Source: a bacterium (GTDB lineage Bacteria > Krumholzibacteriota > Krumholzibacteriia > LZORAL124-64-63). Taken from it: a DNA stretch of 37,171 nt. The position numbers and the translations under genes were made by a program. Shown in pieces: positions 23,739 to 32,953 of the stretch; the first letter of the stretch is position 1, and the number at the start of each line of letters is the position of its first letter. Location of the stretch: the NCBI GenBank assembly GCA_018814885.1, contig JAHIYU010000168.1:1-37171 (forward strand), written 5' to 3'. The notes below the pieces were generated by a model that was not told the origin of the DNA, did no database searches, and saw nothing but the letters and a program-made list of their open reading frames with translations.

Positions 23739-26700
23739 ATGCCACAGAAGACGTTCGTCCACCTGCACAACCACTCCGATTATTCGCTGCTCGACGGCGC
23801 CATGAAGGCCAAGGCCATGGCCAAGCGCGCGGCGGCCCTCGGCATGCCCGCCCTGGCGCTCACGGATCACGGCAACATGTTCGGTGCGGTGGAGTTCTAC
23901 CTGGCCTGCCGCAAGGTCGGGATCAAGCCCATCCTGGGCATGGAAGCCTACGTCGCGCCGGACCACAGCGAACGCTCCGACGATCCGCAGCGGCGTCCCC
24001 ACCACACGGTCCTGCTGGCCCGCGACGAGACTGGCTGGCGCAACCTGATGAAGCTCTCCTCGCTCGGTTACCTGGAAGGTTTCTACTACAAGCCGCGTAT
24101 CGACAAGGTGCAGCTCGACGCCCACCGCGCGGGGCTGGTGGCCCTGAGCGCATGCCTCTCGGGCGAGCCGTCGCGGGCGCTCAAGCGGGGAGACGTGGCC
24201 GCCGCCACGCGCGCCGCGGCGGAATACAAGGAGATCCTGGGGCGGGATCGCTATTTCCTCGAGATCCAGGACCACGGCATCGAGGCCGAGGCGCGCGTGC
24301 GGCGGCATATGCCGGAGGTCGCCCGCGCGGTCGGCGTGGGTGTGGTCTGCACGAACGACTGCCACTACCTCGAGCGCGAGCACGCCCAGGCCCACGACCT
24401 GCTGCTCTGCGTCGGCACCAACCGCCAGTTCGACGACCCCGGCCGCTGGCGCTACGACACCGACCAGATCTACCTGAAGTCCAGCGAGGAGATGCTGAAG
24501 CTCTTCCGGGACTGGCCCGAGGCCGCCGCCAACACGCTGCGCATCGCCGACATGTGCGATCTGGAGCTCAAGCTGGGTGAATTGCTCCTGCCTGCGTTCC
24601 CCCTGCCCGCGGGCTTCGACGACGAATTCGCGTATCTGCTGCATCTGGCGCGGGAAGGTCTGTCGCAGCGCTACGGCAAGATCACGCCCGGGCTGCAGGA
24701 CCGCTTCGAGTACGAGATGAGGGTCATCAAGCAGACCGGATACGCGGGCTACTTCCTGATCGTGTGGGATTTCATCCGCGCCGCCCGCGAGAGACGCATC
24801 CCCGTGGGGCCCGGCCGCGGCTCGGCCGCAGGCAGTGTCGTTTGCTATAGCCTGCGCATAACCGACATAGATCCAATAGTCAACAATCTCCTGTTCGAGA
24901 GGTTTCTCAATCCAGAGCGGATCTCCATGCCGGATATCGACGTGGATTTCTGCTTCGAGAAGCGTCCCGAGATCATCCGCTACGTCATCGACAAGTACGG
25001 CAAGGACAACGTCTCGCAGATCATCACCTTCGGCACGATGGCCGCGCGCGGCGTCATCAAGGACCTGGCGAGGGTGCTCGGATTCAGCTTCGCCGAGGCG
25101 GAGAAGATCAGCAAGCTGGTGCCCGAAGGCCCCGGCGTCTCCTTGCGCGATTGCCTGGATTCGGTGCCGGGATTCAAGCAGGTGCGCAACGCATCACCCA
25201 AGCACGACATGCTGCTGCGCAACGCCCTGGTCCTGGAGGGCATGTCGCGGAACCCCGGCATCCACGCCGCCGGCGTGCTGATCACGCCGTCCCCGCTGAT
25301 CGAGCATATTCCCCTGTTCAAGTCCACCAAGGACGACATCACCAGCCAGTTCGACATGCGCATGGTCGAGGCCATGGGACTGCTCAAGATGGATTTCCTG
25401 GGCCTGCGCACGCTCACGGTCATCGACAAGGCCCTCGATCTGGTGTACCGCACCACCGGCCGGCGTCTCACGCCCGAACAGATCCCCCAGGACGACCCGG
25501 GCACCTACGCCCTGCTGCAGGAGGGGCGCACCGTCGGCGTCTTCCAGCTCGAGAGTTCGGGCATGCAGGAACTGCTGCGCAAGATGCGCCCCACCGCCTT
25601 CGAGGACATCGTGGCCGTCAACGCCCTCTTCCGGCCGGGCCCGCTCGGCGCGGGCATGGACGAGGTCTACGTGAACTGCAAGCACGGGCGCCAGGCGATC
25701 CATTATCCCCATCCCGACCTCGAGCCGATCCTGAAGGGGACCTACGGCGTGATCCTGTACCAGGAACAGGTCATGCAGATCTCCTCGCTGCTCGGCGGGT
25801 TTTCCATGGGGCAGGCCGACACGCTGCGCAAGGCCATGGGCAAGAAGAAGCGCGAGATGATGGACAACCTGCGCGTGCTCTTCCTGAAGGGAGCGCAGGA
25901 GCGGGGCTACGAACGGGCCCTGGCCGAGAAGGTCTACGACGAGATGGCGTTCTTCGCCGAGTACGGCTTCAACAAGAGCCACTCGGCCAGCTACGCGGTG
26001 CTGTCCATCCAGACGGCCTGGCTCAAGGCGCACTACCCGGGTGAGTTCATGGCGGCGACGATGACCACCGAGATGAGCAAGTCGGACCGCGTAACGCAGC
26101 TGATCGACGAGGTGAAGCGCCTGGGCCTGCGGATCAATCCCCCCAGCGTGAACAAGCCGAGCAGCGAGTTCGAGGTGCGAGACGGCGAGATCATCTTCGG
26201 CATGGGGGCGGTCAAGCACGTCGGCGCCAAGGCCATCGAGGAGATCGCGGCCGTGCGCGGGACGCGGGAGTGCGACTTCACCGACCTGTACGAGTTCTGC
26301 GAACAGATCGACCTGGCGGCCGTCAACCGCAAGGTGCTCGAGAGTCTCGTCCACGCCGGGGCCCTGGACGATCTCGCCGGTCACCGCCGCCAGTTGATCG
26401 CCAACCTGGACCGCGCCATGCAGTACGGCAACCGCGTGGCAAGGGAGAAGGCCCAGGGGCAGGCCTCGCTCTTCGGCTCGGCGGTCGAGGCATCGACCCG
26501 CCCGACCGTGGACGATTGCTCGCCGTACGATCCCCTCGACGAACTGAGCCTGGAGCGCGCGGCCGTGGGGTTCTTCCTCTCCGGCCACCCCTTCCACGAG
26601 TACCGCGAGTTCATGGACAGCCTGCCCGTCTCCACCACCAGGCGCGCGGCGGGACTCGGCGACGGAGCCTGGGTCGACCTGGCGGGTGTCGTCACCTCGC

Positions 26701-27269
26701 TCACCGAGGCCCGGGACCGCAACAAGCGCCTCTACGCACGCTGCCATTTCGAGGACAAGCGCGGGCTGATCGAGATGATCGTCTACGCCGATCTCTACGA
26801 GCGGACCGCCGAGCTGGTCGGCAGCGATTCGATCCTCGTCGTCGGCGGCAGGGTGCGGGTCAAGACGGACGGCGTGCGCGAGATCGTGGCCGACCGCGTG
26901 GTGGCCGTCGACATGGCACTGCGCGACTGGACGGGCGAGGTCCTGCTCTCCCTGGACCTCGATGCCGCCGATCCGCAGGCCACCGAGCGGCTGGAGGAGT
27001 TCGTGCGCTGGGCGGCCCTGCCGGGCGTGGGAGAGGCCGGCGGTTCCCTCACGCCGCGGACTGTGCCGCTGCTGGTGGAGGTGTCCCGCGAGGGCAAGCG
27101 CTGGCTGTTGCGCTCCCGCACGCGGCAGGTGGCCTTGTCCCTGCATACACTGCGCCGCATGCGCGACCTGCCCGGCGTCGAGACGATCCGCATCCGTTGC
27201 GGTCTGCCCGCGCCCGAGCCGCAGCGCCGCAACGGAGGTTTCCGCAAGCGCTCGGCGGGAGCGGGTTGA
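23739..27269 (+). CDS. dnaE: DNA polymerase III alpha subunit (DnaE)
   Basis: A 1176-residue replicative C-family polymerase. The N-terminal PHP domain starts FVHLHNHSDYSLLDGA and includes LTDHGNMFG. The palm carries MPDIDVDFC with the catalytic pair D401 and D403, and LLKMDFLGLRTL with the third aspartate D552. GPGRGSAAGSVVCYSL and FNKSHSASYAVLS are fingers/thumb landmarks. An OB-fold follows around 970-1060 (DLAGVVTSLTEARDRNKRLYARCHFED), then a C-terminal domain. This is the DnaE1 architecture and length. The ATG at 23739 has only a weak ribosome site. It is probably transcribed alone, since accA has its own promoter. Confidence 0.97.
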   Translation: MPQKTFVHLHNHSDYSLLDGAMKAKAMAKRAAALGMPALALTDHGNMFGAVEFYLACRKVGIKPILGMEAYVAPDHSERSDDPQRRPHHTVLLARDETGWRNLMKLSSLGYLEGFYYKPRIDKVQLDAHRAGLVALSACLSGEPSRALKRGDVAAATRAAAEYKEILGRDRYFLEIQDHGIEAEARVRRHMPEVARAVGVGVVCTNDCHYLEREHAQAHDLLLCVGTNRQFDDPGRWRYDTDQIYLKSSEEMLKLFRDWPEAAANTLRIADMCDLELKLGELLLPAFPLPAGFDDEFAYLLHLAREGLSQRYGKITPGLQDRFEYEMRVIKQTGYAGYFLIVWDFIRAARERRIPVGPGRGSAAGSVVCYSLRITDIDPIVNNLLFERFLNPERISMPDIDVDFCFEKRPEIIRYVIDKYGKDNVSQIITFGTMAARGVIKDLARVLGFSFAEAEKISKLVPEGPGVSLRDCLDSVPGFKQVRNASPKHDMLLRNALVLEGMSRNPGIHAAGVLITPSPLIEHIPLFKSTKDDITSQFDMRMVEAMGLLKMDFLGLRTLTVIDKALDLVYRTTGRRLTPEQIPQDDPGTYALLQEGRTVGVFQLESSGMQELLRKMRPTAFEDIVAVNALFRPGPLGAGMDEVYVNCKHGRQAIHYPHPDLEPILKGTYGVILYQEQVMQISSLLGGFSMGQADTLRKAMGKKKREMMDNLRVLFLKGAQERGYERALAEKVYDEMAFFAEYGFNKSHSASYAVLSIQTAWLKAHYPGEFMAATMTTEMSKSDRVTQLIDEVKRLGLRINPPSVNKPSSEFEVRDGEIIFGMGAVKHVGAKAIEEIAAVRGTRECDFTDLYEFCEQIDLAAVNRKVLESLVHAGALDDLAGHRRQLIANLDRAMQYGNRVAREKAQGQASLFGSAVEASTRPTVDDCSPYDPLDELSLERAAVGFFLSGHPFHEYREFMDSLPVSTTRRAAGLGDGAWVDLAGVVTSLTEARDRNKRLYARCHFEDKRGLIEMIVYADLYERTAELVGSDSILVVGGRVRVKTDGVREIVADRVVAVDMALRDWTGEVLLSLDLDAADPQATERLEEFVRWAALPGVGEAGGSLTPRTVPLLVEVSREGKRWLLRSRTRQVALSLHTLRRMRDLPGVETIRIRCGLPAPEPQRRNGGFRKRSAGAG

Positions 27270-27299
27270 TGCCTCCCGGGGCGCCACGGAGGCGCGCCC

Positions 27300-27328
27300 T
27301 TGACACTGCCGCCGGCCGCCGGATAGAT
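27300..27328 (+). promoter_or_regulatory. accA promoter
   Basis: TTGACA (27300-27305), 17 bases, ATAGAT (27323-27328), with an overlapping TAGATT at 18-base spacing. GCCTCC (27271-27276) and GGAGGC (27288-27293) just upstream form a short hairpin that may mark the end of the dnaE transcript. Confidence 0.6.
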
Positions 27329-27387
27329 TGAACGCCGTGCGGCGAGGGTATGGACGCGCCGCCAAAGATTGGGAGTGGAACCGGCCG

Positions 27388-28368
27388 ATGAACCCGAAGA
27401 AGACACCCTGGCTCGACTTCGAGAAACCGATCGTCGAACTGGAGGAGCGCATTCGCACCCTGGAGGATTCGGCCTCCCTGCGCGGCCTCGACGTGACCGA
27501 CGAGGTCGCACGTCTGCGCAAGCGCGTCCAGACGCTGGGCCGTGATATCTTCGAGAAGCTGGACCCGTGGCAACGCGTCCAGCTGGCGCGGCATCCCCGC
27601 CGTCCCACCACCAACCACTACATCGACCATATCTTCGACGGCTTCACCGAGCTGCACGGCGATCGCGGCTTCCGGGACGATCCATCCCTGGTCTGCGGTC
27701 TAGCCTGGCTCGGCGAGAGGCCGCTGACGGTGATCGGCCACCAGAAGGGCCGCGACACCAAGTCCAACATCCACCGGAATTTCGGCATGGCCCACCCCGA
27801 GGGCTACCGCAAGGCGCTGCGCATCATGGAGCAGTCCGCGCGTTTCGGACGCCCCATCGTCACCTTCATCGACACGCCGGGCGCCTATCCGGGCATCGGC
27901 GCCGAGGAGCGCGGCCAGGGCGAGGCCATCGCCCGCAACCTGCGCGAGATGGCCTCGCTGCGGGTGCCCATCCTGGTGTTCGTGACGGGGGAGGGCGGCT
28001 CGGGCGGCGCCCTGGCCATCGGCATCGGCGACCGCGTCTACATGCTGGAGAACGCCATCTACAGCGTCATCAGCCCCGAGGGTTGCGCGGCCATCCTCTG
28101 GCGCGACCGCGCCAAGGCGGCCGACGCCGCGCGCGCCATGAAGATCACCGCGCAGGACGCCCTGCGTCTCGGCGCCATCGACGCCATCCTGCCCGAGCCC
28201 ATCGGGGGCGCGCATCGCGATTACGCCGCCATGGCCCTGACCATCGCCAACCGCATCCGGGCCGATCTCGAGGAGCTGGAGGAGATCGATGCCCAGGAGC
28301 TCGTTGACCAGCGTCTGATGAAATTCCTGTCCATGGGGATCTACAACGAAGCGAAACCGGACGACTGA
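27388..28368 (+). CDS. accA: Acetyl-CoA carboxylase carboxyltransferase subunit alpha
   Basis: A 326-residue AccA, the standard length, which with AccD transfers CO2 from carboxybiotin to acetyl-CoA in the first step of fatty-acid synthesis. Seen are LDFEKPIVELEERIRTLE at the N-terminus, ARHPRRPTTNHYIDHIFDGFTELHGDRGF, GHQKGRDTK, FIDTPGAYPGIGAEERGQGEAIARN, and the oxyanion-forming GEGGSGGALAIG and SVISPEGCAAILW. ATG 27388 gives the canonical start; the ribosome site GGGAG is 12 bases away. AccD is not in the window. Confidence 0.97.
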   Translation: MNPKKTPWLDFEKPIVELEERIRTLEDSASLRGLDVTDEVARLRKRVQTLGRDIFEKLDPWQRVQLARHPRRPTTNHYIDHIFDGFTELHGDRGFRDDPSLVCGLAWLGERPLTVIGHQKGRDTKSNIHRNFGMAHPEGYRKALRIMEQSARFGRPIVTFIDTPGAYPGIGAEERGQGEAIARNLREMASLRVPILVFVTGEGGSGGALAIGIGDRVYMLENAIYSVISPEGCAAILWRDRAKAADAARAMKITAQDALRLGAIDAILPEPIGGAHRDYAAMALTIANRIRADLEELEEIDAQELVDQRLMKFLSMGIYNEAKPDD

Positions 28369-28448
28369 TCAAGAAATCAGGGTTCGCCCGTGGTGCCGGT
28401 GCGATCACGTCATCGCGGGCGCTGCACGAAGGAATAATCCGGGTCGAG

Positions 28449-28477
28449 TTGACATCGCTCACGGCTTCGTTTATCCT
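28449..28477 (+). promoter_or_regulatory. Promoter of the Trm112-porUV-M6 operon
   Basis: A perfect TTGACA (28449-28454), 17-base spacer, TATCCT (28472-28477). Among the strongest promoter matches in the window. Transcription would start near 28484, leaving a leader of about 175 bases. Confidence 0.7.
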
Positions 28478-28483
28478 TTTTAA

Positions 28484-28657
28484 CGCCAACCTCTTCAAGT
28501 ATCCTTCCTCGTGTGGGCGTCGTTCCGTCGCCTAGGGGAAGGCCCCGGTCCATGGCTTGCCCGTTCCCCAAGGAATCGATGGCGTGTGTCTGTCTGACAT
28601 GCGCGGCGTCTGCGACGTAACTCGATCTCACCGTGCCCCTTTCGCGGAGGTTGACGA
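28484..28657 (+). other. Long 5' leader with hairpin
   Basis: This untranslated stretch contains GGGGAA (28535-28540) pairing with TTCCCC (28564-28569) across a GC-rich loop, and no convincing ORF on either strand. It does not match the 6S RNA, SRP RNA or riboswitch cores I know. It could be a plain leader, a cis-regulatory RNA, or a separate small RNA. Confidence 0.35.
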
Positions 28658-28840
28658 GTGCTGAAGCCCGAACTCCTGGAGATCCTGGCCTGCCCGGCCT
28701 GCAAGGGTCAGCTGCGTCCGCTGCCGGATCACAGCGCGCTGGATTGTCCGGTCTGCAAGCTTCGTTACAGGGTCGAGGACGACATACCGATCATGCTCTT
28801 GGACGAGGCGGAACCCCTGCCCGAGAGCAAGGAGTCCTGA
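28658..28840 (+). CDS. Trm112-family zinc-ribbon-like peptide
   Basis: A 60-residue protein from GTG 28658 with GCGGAGG 7 bases upstream. MLKPELLEILACPACKGQL and LDCPVCKLRYRVEDDIPIML show the two CPxCK pairs and the closing IPIMLxxEA of Trm112/YcaR proteins. The eukaryotic member activates methyltransferases; the role of the short bacterial form is poorly defined. It lies four bases before the PorU-like gene and is likely co-translated with it. The four cysteines should hold one zinc ion. Confidence 0.85.
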   Translation: MLKPELLEILACPACKGQLRPLPDHSALDCPVCKLRYRVEDDIPIMLLDEAEPLPESKES

Positions 28841-28844
28841 CGCC

Positions 28845-31800
28845 ATGCCGATTTCCCTGAAGATCCCGCATGTCCGATCCATGACCTGTTTGCTGTCAGG
28901 GATCGCCGTTATCGCATGTGTGGGCCCGCCCGCGCCGGTCGCGGCCGCGCCGGTGGTCGGAACACCCGTGGTCACGATCGCCGACGCCAGCGACGCCACG
29001 ACGGTGCTGGTCTTCACCTTCCCGCTGGAGGGTCCCCCGGCCGACGGGTCCGCGCTCTCGGCGGAGGACCTGCAGTGGGCCCGCCCGCGATCGCTGGAGC
29101 GCACCCCCGACGGCGGCTACGTTCCTCTGCCGCGCCGGCAGCAAGCGGTCGTCGCCGTGCCCACGCACGAGGCCGTCGGCTGGGAAGTTGCTGGTTGCAC
29201 CTGGCTGGTGGAGCCTCGCGCCCCGGCCTCGCCCCGGTCGGCCGTCACCGTCTCGCCGCCCCAGGTCTACCGGGACGTGCCGCTGGTCACCGTGATCGTG
29301 GCGCCCGAAGTCCAGGACGGCGTGCTCGGTTCGGTGACGGTGGTCCTGCGCCACGCGCCGCAGTCGCGCTACGCGCGGGCCCTGAAGGCCGCGGCGGGCA
29401 AGGTCGTCCCGGACGTCATCGGCGCGCGCGCGATCGTCAACACGCAGCTCTTCTCGCGTCTCGCGGCCGGCCTGTCCTCGTTGCGCAGGCAGGAGAGCGC
29501 CGCCGCCCGCCAGTCTACGCATCCCTTCCTGCTCGCCGGCCACTGGCTGGAGCTGGAGATCGAGCAGACCGGCGCCCACCGTCTGACGGGCCTGGACTTC
29601 ACCTTCGCCGGCGTTCCCACGTCCCAGGTCGATCCCGGCAAGCTGCGCCTCTACCGCGCCTGGCCGACGGCCCTGCCCGACGATCCCGAACAGGAACCCG
29701 CCACCTGGCAGGACGATTACGCGGGACTGACCGAGGTCGCGCTGGACGTCCGGGACGCCGACGGGTCCTGGGACGACGGCGACGAGCTGCGCTTCTACGC
29801 CGTCGGGCCCGACGACTGGTCAGACCGCTTCGTCGCGGGCGCATCGCCCGTCGCCTGGCAGGAACATCCCTACAGCAACCGCACGGTGTACTGGCTGACC
29901 TGGGAGGACCACCAGACCGCCACGCCGCTGCCCGGGGCGCCCCTGCGCATGACCACGCAGAACGCCGCGGCCCACGGCGTCGACCCGCTGTCGATCCACC
30001 TGGCCCGCCACCACCGCGAGCAGTCCAACGTCGAGGCCTTCGGGCGCCTGCTCGACAACTGGGCCTGGGACACGGCCATCTTCAACCAGAAGACCGTCAC
30101 CTTCGACATCCCCCACGCCGTCACCGACAGCGCCGCCTTCTTCATGGTGGAGGTCCGTTCGAACCATCACCTGGGGGGGAGCTCGTCCGTCGAGAACGTC
30201 GTGACCGTCTGGCTGAACGACGGCCTGGACAGCGGCGACACCGTATCCTCCAGCTGGCTCATCTTCTACGATGGTCGCCCGGACAGCCTGCGCAATCGGG
30301 TGGCGGCCTGGAGTCCGCGCCTGGTCGAAGGCGTCAACAGCCTGACCCTGCGCCGGGACAGCCCCTCCAATCCGCCCATTCTGGTCCCGCCGTCGGTGAT
30401 ACTGGACTCGGCCGACATGATGGCCTGGCAGGACCTGATCCTCGACAGCGGGCAGTTCGCGTTCACGCACTGGGGCAGCCAGGTGGGCGCCCCCGGCGAG
30501 TTCGCGGATCTGCGCCTGTCCTATCGGGCGGGGCGCGACATCGAGATCTGGGACGTGAGCGATCCCCACGTGCCCATCGTCATGGTGGGCGACTTCACGG
30601 GGATTCCCGCCACCGCCGTCACCCTGGGCCTGACGCGCCAGCCGGATGCGGATCTGCACCTGCTCGCCTGCGGGGAGGCCGATTACTACGAGCCGGCGTA
30701 TGTCGCGCGCCGGACGCCGGGGGCGCTGCGCGGCACCGATCCGGACGTCGCGTACGTGCTCCTCTACGAGGCGGGATTGGCCGCGTACGCGGCGCAGCTC
30801 GCCGCGCATCGGTCGGCCGACCTGCAGGTGGAGGCCGTGGACGTGGCGGACGTCTACGACGCCTTCGGCGGCGGCGTGAAGGATCCCCTTGCCCTGCGCA
30901 ACTTCCTGAAATGGCTCTGGCTCCGGGGCGGGGGACAGCTCCGGTACGTCTGCCTGCTGGGCGACGCCTCGCGCGACTACCGTCACTACCGCAACCAGTT
31001 CGAGGACCTGGTCCCCACGGTCGTGCGCACCAACTTTCCGGGGCTGTTGACGGGTTACGGGAACTATCCCTACGCGTCCGACGACCACCTCGTCTCCTTC
31101 GACGCGCCCGTGTCGTATCCCTGGCTCGATCTCCCTGATGTGGCGGTGGGTCGCCTGACCGTCCGCGACGCCACCGAAGCCCAGCGCCGGGTCGACGCGG
31201 TGATCGCGTACGACACGGACACGCCGCCGGGCACCTGGCGCAACCGCGTGGTCCTGGCTGCGGACGACTTCTGCCAGCCCTCGGATTTCGTGTGCGCGGA
31301 GACGATGCACACGGCGCAGGCCGAGTACCTGATCGACCAGTACGTCCCCCTGACCATCGACGCGGTGAAGCTCTACCTGGCCGACTACGACTACGATCCC
31401 GGCGGCACCTTCAAGCCGCGGGCCCGGCAGGAGGCCAAGCGTCTGTGGAACGAGGGCCTGACGATCTTCCATTACATCGGCCACGGCGCGGACAACACCC
31501 TGGCCGACGAGCAGGTCTTTTTGACCGACGACATCTTCGGTCTCACCAACGGAGGCAGGCGCGGCGTGTTCACGGCCTTCAGCTGCGACGTCGGCATCTA
31601 CGACAGCGCCACCCGCCAGAGCATGGCCGAGATCTTCACGGCCCAGGAGAACGGTGGCGCCATCGCCTCGATCGCGGCCTCGCAGGTCAGCTACGTCATT
31701 CCGAACAACCATCTGTCCGACGCCTTCTACGCGGCGATCTACCCCGGCCGCAGCGTCGCTGCCGATGTGACCCTGGGTGCGGCGCTGCTGCAGGCCAAGG

Positions 31801-32912
31801 TGGCCATGGGCGGTTTCGCCAAGTACGACGACGTCTCCAACAGCCAGAAATACAACCTGCTCGGCGACCCGGCGACCTCGCTGCCCAACCCGGCGTCGGG
31901 ACCAGAGTTCCACGCCACCAGCGTCGACACCCTGCACGGCGGCTTGCGTGAGGAAGTGGTCTGCGTCCTGAGCGATTTCGGCCTGTCCCCTGGCGCCGGC
32001 GCCGGCTACGACCTCGCCGTCCTGGAGGACCGTCAGACCAAGGTCGCGTCGGTGGACAACGTGTCCTTCACCTTCTGGCTGCCCGGCGCGACAGTCTTCC
32101 ACGGCACGGGCCGGGTGGACGGCGATACCCTGCGCATCCCCTTCAAGGTGCCGGTACAGCTCGGCTACGGCGAGCACGGCAAGGTCCGCCTGATCATCGA
32201 CACGCCGGAGGGCGGTTTCGCGGCGGCGATGCAGCTGCCGGTGGTCCAGGCCGCGACCGGGGCCGTCGACGACTTCGTCGGGCCCGCGATCGATCTGGCC
32301 TTCGCCGACGACCGCTACCGGGTCAAGCCGGGGACGTTGCTCAGCGGCGTGATCGCCGACACCAGCGGCGTCAGCATCCTGGGCACCAGCCCGCTCAACA
32401 GCATCCTGCTGGAGTTCGACGCGAGCGGCTTCATGAGCAACGTCTCGGACAGCTTCGTCTTCGACTCCGGCAGCTACACCACGGGACGCCTGGAGATCGT
32501 GCTGCCCGACAATCTCGACCTGGGAGACCACCTGGTCGCCCTGCACGCCAGCGACGTGCTCGGCAACGTGGGCAACGACACGCTCTCCTTCCAGCTCGTG
32601 GCGGGGGAGCAGGTCTCGATCGACGACGTGACGCTCTTCCCCAACCCCACGTCCGGACCGGCCCGGTTGATCTTCGAGCTGAGCGACCCCATGTCCGTCA
32701 GCTGGTCGATCTACACCCTTTCCGGTCACCTGGTCTACCAGGAGGGCCGCAGCTTCGGCACGGCCGGCCCGCAGGTCATGCACTGGGACGGGCGCGACAC
32801 GTGGGGGGACGAACTCGCCAACGGCGTGTATCTGTTCGTCGTCCGCGGACACGGTTTCGACGACGCGGGCCACCGGCTCGACGTGACGGGAAAGCTGGTG
32901 GTCATGAAATAG
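28845..32912 (+). CDS. PorU-like C25 (gingipain-family) peptidase
   Basis: A 1355-residue exported protein. The signal sequence has a hydrophobic run (TCLLSGIAVIAC) and a possible cleavage after PVAAA. VIAC (22-25) also fits a lipobox, so lipoprotein processing cannot be excluded. The region with GSWDDGDELRFYAVGPDDW and the following YSNRTVYWLTW matches the N-terminal part of PorU, the type IX sortase. The C25 caspase-like domain (about 640-1020) has H880 in FHYIGHGADN and C914 in AFSCDVG as the catalytic dyad, and KYNLLGDPATSLP at its end. The last ~90 residues (LFPNPTSGPARLIFEL ... LANGVYLFVVRG) resemble a FlgD-type Ig or type-A sorting domain. Bacteroidetes PorU removes C-terminal signals from cargo and attaches A-LPS. 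The following gene is PorV-like, which supports a PorU role; a plain secreted C25 protease is the alternative. Confidence 0.85.
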   Translation: MPISLKIPHVRSMTCLLSGIAVIACVGPPAPVAAAPVVGTPVVTIADASDATTVLVFTFPLEGPPADGSALSAEDLQWARPRSLERTPDGGYVPLPRRQQAVVAVPTHEAVGWEVAGCTWLVEPRAPASPRSAVTVSPPQVYRDVPLVTVIVAPEVQDGVLGSVTVVLRHAPQSRYARALKAAAGKVVPDVIGARAIVNTQLFSRLAAGLSSLRRQESAAARQSTHPFLLAGHWLELEIEQTGAHRLTGLDFTFAGVPTSQVDPGKLRLYRAWPTALPDDPEQEPATWQDDYAGLTEVALDVRDADGSWDDGDELRFYAVGPDDWSDRFVAGASPVAWQEHPYSNRTVYWLTWEDHQTATPLPGAPLRMTTQNAAAHGVDPLSIHLARHHREQSNVEAFGRLLDNWAWDTAIFNQKTVTFDIPHAVTDSAAFFMVEVRSNHHLGGSSSVENVVTVWLNDGLDSGDTVSSSWLIFYDGRPDSLRNRVAAWSPRLVEGVNSLTLRRDSPSNPPILVPPSVILDSADMMAWQDLILDSGQFAFTHWGSQVGAPGEFADLRLSYRAGRDIEIWDVSDPHVPIVMVGDFTGIPATAVTLGLTRQPDADLHLLACGEADYYEPAYVARRTPGALRGTDPDVAYVLLYEAGLAAYAAQLAAHRSADLQVEAVDVADVYDAFGGGVKDPLALRNFLKWLWLRGGGQLRYVCLLGDASRDYRHYRNQFEDLVPTVVRTNFPGLLTGYGNYPYASDDHLVSFDAPVSYPWLDLPDVAVGRLTVRDATEAQRRVDAVIAYDTDTPPGTWRNRVVLAADDFCQPSDFVCAETMHTAQAEYLIDQYVPLTIDAVKLYLADYDYDPGGTFKPRARQEAKRLWNEGLTIFHYIGHGADNTLADEQVFLTDDIFGLTNGGRRGVFTAFSCDVGIYDSATRQSMAEIFTAQENGGAIASIAASQVSYVIPNNHLSDAFYAAIYPGRSVAADVTLGAALLQAKVAMGGFAKYDDVSNSQKYNLLGDPATSLPNPASGPEFHATSVDTLHGGLREEVVCVLSDFGLSPGAGAGYDLAVLEDRQTKVASVDNVSFTFWLPGATVFHGTGRVDGDTLRIPFKVPVQLGYGEHGKVRLIIDTPEGGFAAAMQLPVVQAATGAVDDFVGPAIDLAFADDRYRVKPGTLLSGVIADTSGVSILGTSPLNSILLEFDASGFMSNVSDSFVFDSGSYTTGRLEIVLPDNLDLGDHLVALHASDVLGNVGNDTLSFQLVAGEQVSIDDVTLFPNPTSGPARLIFELSDPMSVSWSIYTLSGHLVYQEGRSFGTAGPQVMHWDGRDTWGDELANGVYLFVVRGHGFDDAGHRLDVTGKLVVMK

Positions 32913-32953
32913 GGCCCGGATCATCTCGACGGGGGCCCGGGGATTTCTTTTTT
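32912..32953 (+). terminator. Hairpin plus T-rich tract between the PorU-like and PorV-like genes
   Basis: GGGCCC (32912-32917) pairs with GGGCCC (32933-32938). After four G and one A comes TTTCTTTTTT (32944-32953). It could be a partial terminator that lowers or raises PorV expression relative to PorU. No promoter is evident in the remaining 55 bases. Confidence 0.45.

Noticed and set aside
25194..27614. 806-codon open frame antisense to dnaE and the start of accA
   Set aside because: It is opposite conserved polymerase motifs and spans the accA promoter; no domain is recognisable.
28484..28657. 6S RNA, SRP RNA or a known riboswitch in the Trm112 leader
   Set aside because: No 6S-type closing stem, no SRP tetraloop/GGAA-type core and no riboswitch core could be recognised.
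29820..32924. 1034-codon open frame antisense to the PorU-like gene
   Set aside because: It lies wholly opposite a well-supported C25 gene, with no recognisable domain and shadow-type composition.
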